From positions 124,001 to 188,000 of the forward strand of contig NZ_BCQS01000008.1 of the NCBI RefSeq assembly GCF_001552195.1: a stretch of DNA of 64,000 nucleotides, read 5' to 3'. The notes beneath the pieces were generated by a model. It was not told the origin of the DNA. It made no database searches and worked only from the letters and a program-made list of their open reading frames with translations. The position numbers and the translations under genes were made by a program. The stretch's first letter is position 1; each line of letters begins with the position of its first letter. The stretch is from Actinomadura latina NBRC 106108 (GTDB lineage Bacteria > Actinomycetota > Actinomycetes > Streptosporangiales > Streptosporangiaceae). Shown piece by piece: positions 57,494 to 64,000 of the stretch.

Positions 57494-59104
57494 ATGACCC
57501 AGACCGCTGCGCGCAAGCAGGGCTACACCGCCACGGTGGTCGCCGGCTGCTTCGCCGTACTCCTCGCGCAGGTGGCGTACTCGCTGCCCGGCGCGCTCAA
57601 CGGCACCTTCCAGCAGGAGTTCCAGACCAACGGCGCCGAACTGACCTGGATCACGGCCGCCTTCGCGATTCCCATGGTCGTCTTCGAGCTGACCACCGGT
57701 GTCATCGGCGACCTGTTCGGCCGCAAGCGCCTGCTGCAGGCGGGCGCGCTGCTGACCGTCGCCGGCTCGGCCGTCTGCTACACCGCCGGCACGGTCGAGC
57801 TCCTCTGGGTCGGTCAGGTCGTCGCCGGCCTCGGCGCGGCGATCCTGTACCCGATCTCGCTCGCCATGCTCGCCGCGGTGAGCCCGTCGCCGGAGTCCCG
57901 CTCCAGGGCCATCGCCCTGTGGGCCGGGTTCCTGTCGGCCGGTGCCGCGATCTCGCCGCTGATGGGCGGGTGGCTCGCGCAGCACGGCGACTGGCGGACG
58001 TCCTACCTCGTCGTGATCGCGGTCTCCGTCGTCTCGATCGCCATCACCCAGCTCGCCGCCGACTCGGCGGCGCCGGAGGGCCGCAAGCTCGACGTGCCCG
58101 GCCAGGTCACCCTGGCCCTCGGCCTGATCGCCGTCCTGTACGCGGCCACCCAGGGCTCGGAGGCGGGCTTCGCGCGCCCGGAGATCATCGGAGCCCTGAT
58201 GGCGAGCGCCGTGCTCCTCGGCGCCTTCGTCGTCATCGAGCTGCGGACCGACGTCCCGCTGCTGCACCTCGGCATCTTCGCCAACCGCGCCTACGCGGTC
58301 GTCGCGATCGCGACGGTCATCGGCATGTTCGCCTTCCTGGCCACCTGCTTCTCGGTCAGCATCTGGCTCGGCGCCGTCCAGCACCAGAGCGCCCTCAAGA
58401 TCGGCCTGCTGTTCCTGGCCATCCAGGGGCCCGCCTTCGTGCTGGTGCCGGTCGTCTCGCACGTGATCCGGAACTTCTCGCCGCGCTGGGTGCTCACCGC
58501 CGGCTTCGGCCTCATCGCCGTCAGCGGCATCTGGTGCTCGACGTTCGACGTCCACGACATGAGCTGGACGCGGTTCATCCCGCCGATGCTCGCGCTCGGC
58601 GTCGGCTTCGCGCTGACCGTCGGCTCGATCACGGCCGTCGCGATCAACACGGTCCCGCTGCGGCTGGCCGGCATGGCGAGCGCCACCACCAACCTGCTGC
58701 GCGACTTCGGCTTCGCCCTCGGGCCGGTGCTCATCGCCGCGTTCGCGGTCAGCCGCGCGAACGGCGCCATGGCGGACGGCGTGGGCGGCGCCATCGGCGA
58801 GTCCGGCCTGACGCCGCCGTACACCCAGATCGCCGGCGGCGTGGCGGACCAGGGCGGCGCGATGGCGATCAACTCCATGCCGGTGGTGCCCGGCGCGGGC
58901 CCGGACATGCCGCCGGTCCCGATGCCGGAGAGCCTGCGCCTGCTGGCGTTCGAGTCCCTCGGCAACGCCTACGGCCTCGCGTTCCTGGTCGCCGGACTCT
59001 GCGCGGCCGCCGCCGCGGTGCTGACCCTGGCGGGGCTCTTCGGGTCGAAGCGCGCCGACATCGAGGAGTTCCCGGCCGACGAGGAGCTCGTCGCCACCGG
59101 GTGA
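57494..59104 (+). CDS. MFS transporter, DHA2-like (14 TM)
   Basis: 536 residues, about 14 hydrophobic helices. Motif A GDLFGRKRLL (about residues 74-83) and the DHA2-type ITAAFAIPMVVFELTTGVIGD region. Such proteins export drugs or aromatic compounds by proton antiport. Divergent from TetR, 170 bp before the phosphotriesterase operon and sharing a promoter element with it, so it may export the compound, or toxic products, handled by that operon. ATG 57494; weak RBS. Confidence 0.88.
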   Translation: MTQTAARKQGYTATVVAGCFAVLLAQVAYSLPGALNGTFQQEFQTNGAELTWITAAFAIPMVVFELTTGVIGDLFGRKRLLQAGALLTVAGSAVCYTAGTVELLWVGQVVAGLGAAILYPISLAMLAAVSPSPESRSRAIALWAGFLSAGAAISPLMGGWLAQHGDWRTSYLVVIAVSVVSIAITQLAADSAAPEGRKLDVPGQVTLALGLIAVLYAATQGSEAGFARPEIIGALMASAVLLGAFVVIELRTDVPLLHLGIFANRAYAVVAIATVIGMFAFLATCFSVSIWLGAVQHQSALKIGLLFLAIQGPAFVLVPVVSHVIRNFSPRWVLTAGFGLIAVSGIWCSTFDVHDMSWTRFIPPMLALGVGFALTVGSITAVAINTVPLRLAGMASATTNLLRDFGFALGPVLIAAFAVSRANGAMADGVGGAIGESGLTPPYTQIAGGVADQGGAMAINSMPVVPGAGPDMPPVPMPESLRLLAFESLGNAYGLAFLVAGLCAAAAAVLTLAGLFGSKRADIEEFPADEELVATG

Positions 59105-59119
59105 CCCGCGAGGCGCACG

Positions 59120-59152
59120 GAGGTTCCCGCCGCGCCGAGCGGCGGGAACCTC
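59120..59152 (+). terminator. Terminator after MFS gene
   Basis: GAGGTTCCCGCCGC pairs perfectly with GCGGCGGGAACCTC over a GCCGA loop, 15 bp after the MFS stop, with partial further pairing outside the stem. Confidence 0.87.
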
Positions 59153-59186
59153 GGCCGTGCCTCAGCGTCTTACATACCAGATATTT

Positions 59187-59216
59187 ACTTAACGTCCTGT
59201 AAGCTAACCTGACACG
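59187..59216. promoter_or_regulatory. Shared control element, copy 2
   Basis: Matches 57371-57400 at about 22 of 30 positions. It lies 58 bp upstream of the first phosphotriesterase-family gene, in an AT-rich stretch rare for this genome, and probably contains the operon's operator. Confidence 0.6.
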
Positions 59217-59273
59217 CTTTACATCGGAGGGCATCGACGTGATCCACTGCGCCGGCGACGAGAGGAAGTGCCA

Positions 59274-60260
59274 GTGACAGGCGTGCGGACTGCCGGGGGC
59301 AGCGGCGTCAGCACCGTCCTCGGCCCCGTTCCCGCCCGCGAGCTGGGGGTCGTCGCCGTCCACGAGTCCCTGCTGTCGGTGGTCCCGGGGGCGGAGCACG
59401 CGTTCGACGTGACCATCGACCGCGCCGAGGTCTTCGAGACGCTCGCGGCGAAACTGGCGGACTTCCGCGCACACGGCGGCGGGACGATCGTCGACGCCAC
59501 CGGCATGTTCCACGGCCGCGACGTGCGGCTGTACGAGGCGCTCTCGCGGTCGACCGGCGTGCACATCGTCGCGTCCACCGGCATGGGCCCGGAGGAGATG
59601 CTCGGCGGCTACTTCCTGACCCCGCAGACCAACCCGCCGACGCCGTGGCCGGCGGACAAGTTCGCCGCCCTCTTCACCGCGGAGGTCACCGAGGGAATGG
59701 TGGTGCCCCGGCTGGAGCGGCGAGGCGCCGCCGGCCTGGTGGTCACCGCCGCGACGCGTGAAGGCATGACGGCGACCGACGAGAGCCTGTTCCGCGGCGC
59801 GGCCCGGACCGCTCTGGCCACGGGGACCCCGGTCTCCCTCCGCTACGGGAACGACGCCGTGCACGACCTTGAGATCGTCCTGGACGAGAAGCTGCCGGCC
59901 GGCCGCGTCGCCGTCGGCGGGCTCGACCGCGAGGACGCGGTGGCCGCCGGTGCCGCTGCCGAGATCGCCCGCCGCGGCGCCTACGTCGCCCTCGACAGCG
60001 TCGGCGTGGAGGGCGGCGCCCACGTCACCGACGGCGAGCGCGCCGCCCTGGTACTCGACCTCGTCGAGGCCGGTCACGCGGACCGGATCCTGCTGTCGAG
60101 CAGCGCGACCGGGGTGGCCAAGGGCGGGCCGGGCAACGACGTGCCCTACAGCCACGTCCTCTCGACGTTCGTCCCCCTTCTCAAGGCGCGCGGCCTCGGC
60201 GGCGAGGACGTCCAGCGCATCCTCGCCGGCAACCCGCGCGACCTGCTGTCGGTGCGCTGA
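59274..60260 (+). CDS. Phosphotriesterase-family protein without metal ligands (probable pseudoenzyme)
   Basis: 328 residues, full-length TIM-barrel of the phosphotriesterase (PTE/PHP) family by alignment with the next gene. Of the binuclear metal ligands only His30 remains: HEH is HES (Ser32), the bridging Lys is Val157, the beta-5 His is Arg190, the beta-6 His is Gly216 and the beta-8 Asp is Ser277. Fold blocks are kept (GGGTIVDATGMFHGRDV, GVHIVASTG, GNPRDLL at the end), and there is no frameshift or stop. It probably cannot hydrolyse esters by the usual mechanism and may be a partner or regulator of the active paralogue. GTG 59274, with AGAGGA upstream. Confidence 0.85.
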   Translation: MTGVRTAGGSGVSTVLGPVPARELGVVAVHESLLSVVPGAEHAFDVTIDRAEVFETLAAKLADFRAHGGGTIVDATGMFHGRDVRLYEALSRSTGVHIVASTGMGPEEMLGGYFLTPQTNPPTPWPADKFAALFTAEVTEGMVVPRLERRGAAGLVVTAATREGMTATDESLFRGAARTALATGTPVSLRYGNDAVHDLEIVLDEKLPAGRVAVGGLDREDAVAAGAAAEIARRGAYVALDSVGVEGGAHVTDGERAALVLDLVEAGHADRILLSSSATGVAKGGPGNDVPYSHVLSTFVPLLKARGLGGEDVQRILAGNPRDLLSVR

Positions 60261-60303
60261 CCGCCCGGCCGCGCCGATCTCGATCTTTCTGGAGGGATGT
60301 GTC

Positions 60304-61281
60304 GTGACGAGAGTGAACACCGTCCTGGGGGCGATCCCAGCGGAGGAGCTGGGGATCGTGGCCGTCCACGAGCACATCGGGTACGGCATGCCCGGCTCCG
60401 AACTGGACGCCAAGTGGTGGAAGACGCCCGAGCAGCGGTACGAGGAGACCGTCCCGAAGCTGCGCGCATTCCACGAGTACAGCCGGGAGTACGGCGGCGG
60501 GACGTTCGTCGACGTGACCGGCATCTGCAACGGCCGTGACGTCGACTACTACAAGTCGCTGTCGGCGAAGACCGGCGTCCACATCGTCGCCTGCACCGGC
60601 TTCGTCGGCGGCGACACCGCGCTGCCCTTCTTCGCCCGCGCGAGCGTCGACTACCTGACCCGGCAGTTCGTCCACGAGATCACCGTCGGCATCGGCGGCA
60701 CGGGCAGCCGCGCCGGCGTCATCAAGGTCGGGGTCAGCCGCGGCGGGCGCATGACGGAACTGGACAAGCGCATCTACCGCGCCGCGGCCCGCGCCGCCCT
60801 CACCACGGGCGTGCCGATCCTGACGCACCTCGCCATCGACGCCGAGAACGCGATCGCGATCTTCAACGAGGAGGGCCTCCCGCTCGACCGCGTCCTGTTC
60901 GGGCACGCCGACGACGGGGTGAACGCCGAGAGGACGCGCGACACCTGGATCGCCGAGCAGGGCGGACGGGTCGGGTTCGACACCTTCGGCTACGAGACCG
61001 AACTGGAGGACCCGCCGTTCTGGGCCCGTCCGCGCAAGGAGCGCCTGGACCACTTCCTCCGCTTCATCGGCCAGGGCCACCTGGGCAGGGTGCTCGCCTC
61101 GGCCGACGCCAACTGCAGCCCGCTGGGCTGGCCCGGCGTGAAGGGCCACACCGTCAACTACATCTTCGAGGACCTCATCCCGGACCTGCGTGAGGCCGGC
61201 CTCGACGAGGCCGCCATCCGGACGATCCTGATCGACAACCCCGCTCAGTTCCTGGCGATCCAGGAAGAAAGAGAATCATGA
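60304..61281 (+). CDS. Phosphotriesterase/lactonase-family metalloenzyme
   Basis: 325 residues with all ligands of the binuclear metal site: His22 and His24 (AVHEHIG), bridging Lys141 (GVIKVG), His175 (ILTHLAID), His201 (LFGHADDG) and Asp268 (ASADANC). Members hydrolyse lactones, phosphotriesters or other esters. 43 bp after the ligand-less paralogue, with its own GGAGGG seven bases before GTG 60304. Coupled by ATGA overlap to a flavin monooxygenase. The natural reaction may be lactone hydrolysis in a ring-opening pathway (inference). Confidence 0.92.
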   Translation: MTRVNTVLGAIPAEELGIVAVHEHIGYGMPGSELDAKWWKTPEQRYEETVPKLRAFHEYSREYGGGTFVDVTGICNGRDVDYYKSLSAKTGVHIVACTGFVGGDTALPFFARASVDYLTRQFVHEITVGIGGTGSRAGVIKVGVSRGGRMTELDKRIYRAAARAALTTGVPILTHLAIDAENAIAIFNEEGLPLDRVLFGHADDGVNAERTRDTWIAEQGGRVGFDTFGYETELEDPPFWARPRKERLDHFLRFIGQGHLGRVLASADANCSPLGWPGVKGHTVNYIFEDLIPDLREAGLDEAAIRTILIDNPAQFLAIQEERES

Positions 61282-62411
61282 AGGCTTCAGCTCTCCAGGA
61301 CCTGAACATCGCCGTCGTCGGCGCGGGCTACGGCGGCGCCGCCACGGCCAAGGCGCTGAGCCTGCTGGGCGCCACCGTCGACGTCTACGAGCAGGCGACC
61401 CGGATCCGCGAGGTCGGCGCCGGCATCGGCCTGCGGCCGTCCACCATGGACCGGTTCCGGCAGTGGGGCGTCTTCGACGCGATCGCGAAGGTGAGCTCGC
61501 CGAGCGACTACTTCGAGATCCTCACCGCCACCGGCGACCCGATCATGAAGGAGGCGTGGCCGGAGATCGACACCTTCGGCGAGACGACCCATCTGATCCA
61601 CCGCGGGGACTTCATCGAGGCCCTCATGAGCGTCCTGCCCGAGGGCATGGTGCATCTCGGCCACAAGCTGGAGAGTATCGAGGACGAGGGCGACAGGGCG
61701 ACGCTGACCTTCGCCAACGGCGCCTCGGTCACCGCCGACCTGGTGGTCGGCGCCGATGGCATCAAGTCGGTCGTGCGCGAGCAGCTGTTCAGCGACAGGC
61801 CGCCGGTGTTCTCCGGCGAGCACGCCTACCGCGCGGTGATCTCCAAGGACGACGCCCAGGGGCTGGCCGTCGACGACAACCTCCGGATGTACATCGGGCG
61901 GGGCACCAAGGTCTACTTCCTCCCGCTGCGCCACCGCGACCAGGTCTCGTTCGACATCACCGCGCTCTGCCCGGACGGCACCTGGGCCCCGGACATCACC
62001 GGCGACGACCTGCTCAAATGCGTCGAGGGCTTCGACGAGCGGATCGTGGACATCACTTGCGGCCTCGACCTCGCCACCGTCAACTGCCGCGCGGTCTACG
62101 ACATCGACCCCGTCGACACCTGGCACTCCGACTCCGTCGTCCTCGTCGGCGACGCGGCCCACTCGATGCTGCACCACCAGGGGCAGGGCGCGAACTCGGC
62201 GATCCTGGACGCCGGCGCCCTCGCCGACTCCCTCAAGGAGGCCGGCTCCGTCAAGGAGGCGCTGGCGCACTACCAGGCCGTCCGCAAGCCGGTGACCGAC
62301 GAGCTGCAGCGGATCTCCCGCCAGGGCTGGACGGAGGACGAGATCAACGACGTCTTCCCGGGCCAGAAGCCCGCGTCCCAGCAGGCCGCGTCCCAGCAGC
62401 GGGAGGGCTGA
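61278..62411 (+). CDS. FAD-dependent monooxygenase (salicylate-hydroxylase-like)
   Basis: 377-residue class A flavoprotein monooxygenase. FAD motifs IAVVGAGYGGAATAKALSLLG (about 11-31), VVGADGIKSVVREQL (DG motif, about 156-170) and VVLVGDAAHSMLHHQGQGAN (GD motif, about 287-306). Resembles salicylate 1-hydroxylase and 6-hydroxynicotinate 3-monooxygenase. It probably hydroxylates or decarboxylatively hydroxylates an aromatic ring in this operon. The C-terminus ends with a short Gln/Ala repeat (PASQQAASQQREG). Confidence 0.88.
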   Translation: MKASALQDLNIAVVGAGYGGAATAKALSLLGATVDVYEQATRIREVGAGIGLRPSTMDRFRQWGVFDAIAKVSSPSDYFEILTATGDPIMKEAWPEIDTFGETTHLIHRGDFIEALMSVLPEGMVHLGHKLESIEDEGDRATLTFANGASVTADLVVGADGIKSVVREQLFSDRPPVFSGEHAYRAVISKDDAQGLAVDDNLRMYIGRGTKVYFLPLRHRDQVSFDITALCPDGTWAPDITGDDLLKCVEGFDERIVDITCGLDLATVNCRAVYDIDPVDTWHSDSVVLVGDAAHSMLHHQGQGANSAILDAGALADSLKEAGSVKEALAHYQAVRKPVTDELQRISRQGWTEDEINDVFPGQKPASQQAASQQREG

Positions 62412-62415
62412 CGCC

Positions 62416-63336
62416 ATGCCGCTGCACCCCGACATCGCCCGGGCCCTCGCCGCGATGCCGGCGCCGCCTCCCGGTCCGCTGGACCCGGAGGCGATGCGCG
62501 CCGGCGAAGAGGCCCAGGTCCCGCCGGTGGCCGACCGCCTGCCGCTGCACTCCGTCCAGGACCTCACGGCGAAGACCGACGCCGGCGAGGTACCGGTGCG
62601 GGTCTACACGCCGGCCGAGGCCGGCGCGTACGGCCTGCTGGTCTACTTCCACGGCGGTGCGTTCTTCCTCGGCAGCCTTGAGACGCATGACCACGTCGCG
62701 CGCGCGCTGGCCAAGGAGACCGGGCTCAAGGTCGTCTCCGTCGGGTACCGGCGGGCGCCCGAGCACGCCTTCCCGGCCGGCCTGGACGACTGCTACGCCG
62801 CCGTCCGCTGGGCCGCCGAGAACGGCGACTCCCTGGGCTGGGACGGCACGACGCTGGCCATCGCCGGCGACAGCTCCGGCGGCACGTTCGTCGCCGTGGT
62901 CGCCGCCATGGCGCACGACGACGGCTTCGACCGGATCACCCACCAGGTGATGTTCTACCCGTCGCTCGACCTGGACTTCGACGTCGACCGCTACGCGTCG
63001 CTGCGCGAGAACGCCGTCGGCCACGGGCTGGAGACGGCCGGGCTGAAGCCGTTCAACGCCTTCTACATCGACAGCGGCGCCGACCCGGCGGACCCCCGCG
63101 TCTCCCCGGTCAAGCGGGCGGACCTCACCGGGCTGCCGCCCGCGCTGATCATCACCGGCGAGCTCGACCCGCTGCGGGACGAGGGCGAACTCTACGGGCG
63201 GCGGCTGAGCGGCGCCGGCGTGGACGCGACCGTCAGCCGGTACGCGGGCGCCGGGCACGGGTTCGTGCAGCACTTCTCGTGGATCCCGGAGTACCACCGG
63301 GCCTACGAGGAGACCTGCGACTTCCTCGCGCGCTGA
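62416..63336 (+). CDS. HSL-family alpha/beta hydrolase (esterase)
   Basis: 306-residue carboxylesterase of the hormone-sensitive-lipase group. Oxyanion motif YFHGGAFFLGS (about 77-87), nucleophile in GDSSGG (about 156-161), acid Asp in ITGELDPLRDEG and His in GAGHGFVQHF. No signal peptide, so cytoplasmic. 4 bp after the monooxygenase stop, hence the same operon. It would hydrolyse an ester or lactone linked to the operon's substrate. Confidence 0.9.
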   Translation: MPLHPDIARALAAMPAPPPGPLDPEAMRAGEEAQVPPVADRLPLHSVQDLTAKTDAGEVPVRVYTPAEAGAYGLLVYFHGGAFFLGSLETHDHVARALAKETGLKVVSVGYRRAPEHAFPAGLDDCYAAVRWAAENGDSLGWDGTTLAIAGDSSGGTFVAVVAAMAHDDGFDRITHQVMFYPSLDLDFDVDRYASLRENAVGHGLETAGLKPFNAFYIDSGADPADPRVSPVKRADLTGLPPALIITGELDPLRDEGELYGRRLSGAGVDATVSRYAGAGHGFVQHFSWIPEYHRAYEETCDFLAR

Positions 63337-63362
63337 CCGCACCGAACCGACGGAGAACCGCC

Positions 63363-64000
63363 ATGTCCGCAGTGAGAGTCCATCCGCTGGTGTCGCCGTG
63401 GGGCCGGTTCGGCCTCTACAGCTTCTTCATCGACGCGCCCGAACCGGCCATCGTCGACACGGGCATCGCGTCGTCGCCCGCCGAGGGGATGGCCCCGGCG
63501 CTGGAGGCCATCGGGCGCAGGATCGAGGACGTCCGCTGGATCCTGCTGACCCACGGCCACATCGACCACGTCGGCGGGGCGCACGCCCTGTGGGAGCTGA
63601 CCGGCCGGCGCGCGCAGGTCGTGATCCACGAGGCCGACGCGCCGCTGCTGCGCTCGCGCCGGGCCCACGTGGACGAGTACCTCGCGGGCCGGGGACGGTA
63701 CCTGAACGACCCCGAGGGCGAGGCCAAGGTGACGGCCGCCGCCAACGCTGTCATCTCCGGCGAGATGGAGCCGACGATGCCGGTCACGGGGGGCGAGACG
63801 ATCTCTCTCGGCGGTGATGTGAGGGTCTCCGTCCACTCGATCCCGGGCCACACGCGGGGGTCGGTCGCCTACGTCATCGACGGCCGGCGCTCGGTGTTCG
63901 CCGGCGACGCCGTCCAGGTGCACGGGGCCGCCAACGGCTTCCCCGGCTTCGAGGACCCGGTCGCCTACCGCGCGAGCCTGGAGTACCTGCGCGACGAGGT
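63363..64000 (+). CDS. MBL-fold metallohydrolase, 3'-partial
   Basis: At least 212 residues, still open at the window end. Metallo-beta-lactamase fold with the zinc motif LLTHGHIDHVGG (about residues 61-72), later ligand segments SIPGHTRGSVAYVI and VFAGDAVQ. Such enzymes include lactonases and glyoxalase II-like thioesterases. ATG 63363 with CGGAGAA upstream, 26 bp after the esterase stop, so probably the fifth gene of the operon. Thus three unrelated hydrolase folds are encoded together. Confidence 0.9.
   Translation, partial: MSAVRVHPLVSPWGRFGLYSFFIDAPEPAIVDTGIASSPAEGMAPALEAIGRRIEDVRWILLTHGHIDHVGGAHALWELTGRRAQVVIHEADAPLLRSRRAHVDEYLAGRGRYLNDPEGEAKVTAAANAVISGEMEPTMPVTGGETISLGGDVRVSVHSIPGHTRGSVAYVIDGRRSVFAGDAVQVHGAANGFPGFEDPVAYRASLEYLRDE

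Noticed and set aside
1..64000. tRNA, rRNA, CRISPR arrays, IS elements, prophage or integrative element ends
   Set aside because: Looked for and not seen; no transposase, integrase, tRNA-like cloverleaf or regularly spaced repeats, and GC content looks uniform.

Overview
The window is high-GC DNA (GC-rich third codon positions, many GTG/TTG starts, 4-bp ATGA/GTGA stop-start overlaps) from a Gram-positive actinomycete. Twin-arginine and lipoprotein signals, a rubber oxygenase (Lcp), an AA10 LPMO, I36-domain wall hydrolases, a mycothiol-type maleylpyruvate isomerase and SigE-family regulation suggest a soil or saprophytic member of the Streptosporangiales/Streptomycetales, perhaps Actinomadura-like. 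The genus is a guess. I found no rRNA, tRNA, CRISPR array, IS element or phage gene, and no gene-free stretch longer than about 260 bases.

Layout. 1-7012: narG (5' end outside the window), narH, narJ, narI and a TDT-family permease. 7046-9397: secreted cholesterol-oxidase-like flavoprotein, divergent from a TetR gene with a palindromic operator between them. 9400-13518: amide-use operon (AmiC-like sensor without a signal peptide, APC permease, acetamidase/formamidase), divergent from a MarR gene. 13525-14342: AA10 LPMO with two upstream palindromes and a terminator. 14725-34917: a 20-kb catabolic island (below). 34931-39267: PGRP-type amidase, lcp and its divergent TetR. 39297-44645: ECF sigma factor with a membrane partner, a DNA-binding/Ig-like membrane protein, and three secreted wall hydrolases, two sharing a near-identical I36 module. 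44799-49537: IclR and a complete 3-hydroxybenzoate/gentisate pathway. 49597-53073: pcaJ, pcaI, pcaF and a divergent LysR. 53188-56675: P450, [3Fe-4S] ferredoxin, ferredoxin reductase and LysR. 56686-64000: TetR, MFS exporter, and an operon of two phosphotriesterase-family proteins (the first without its metal ligands), a flavin monooxygenase, an HSL-type esterase and an MBL-fold hydrolase cut by the window end.

The most interesting region is 14.7-34.9 kb. One 16-bp near-palindrome, close to TGTAGCGATCACTACA, recurs upstream of a flavin reductase (15237-15252), between a tandem TetR pair and a branched-chain-type ABC importer (16652-16688), and twice in the divergent promoter region 27318-27571. 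This joins four transcription units into one apparent regulon: flavin reductase; TetR pair; importer; and two long divergent operons. The minus-strand operon encodes two HsaA-like flavin monooxygenases, an extradiol dioxygenase, two HsaD-like C-C hydrolases and a FAH-family enzyme, which is a meta-cleavage route. The plus-strand operon encodes a PEP-mutase/isocitrate-lyase-family enzyme, three fumarate-reductase-type flavoproteins, an SDR, and isochorismatase-like and Asp/Glu-racemase-like proteins that both lack the catalytic cysteines of their folds. The substrate is not evident and no described cluster that I can name has this gene set, so this is the best candidate for an undescribed catabolic system. 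The second candidate is the dead/active phosphotriesterase pair at 59.3-61.3 kb.
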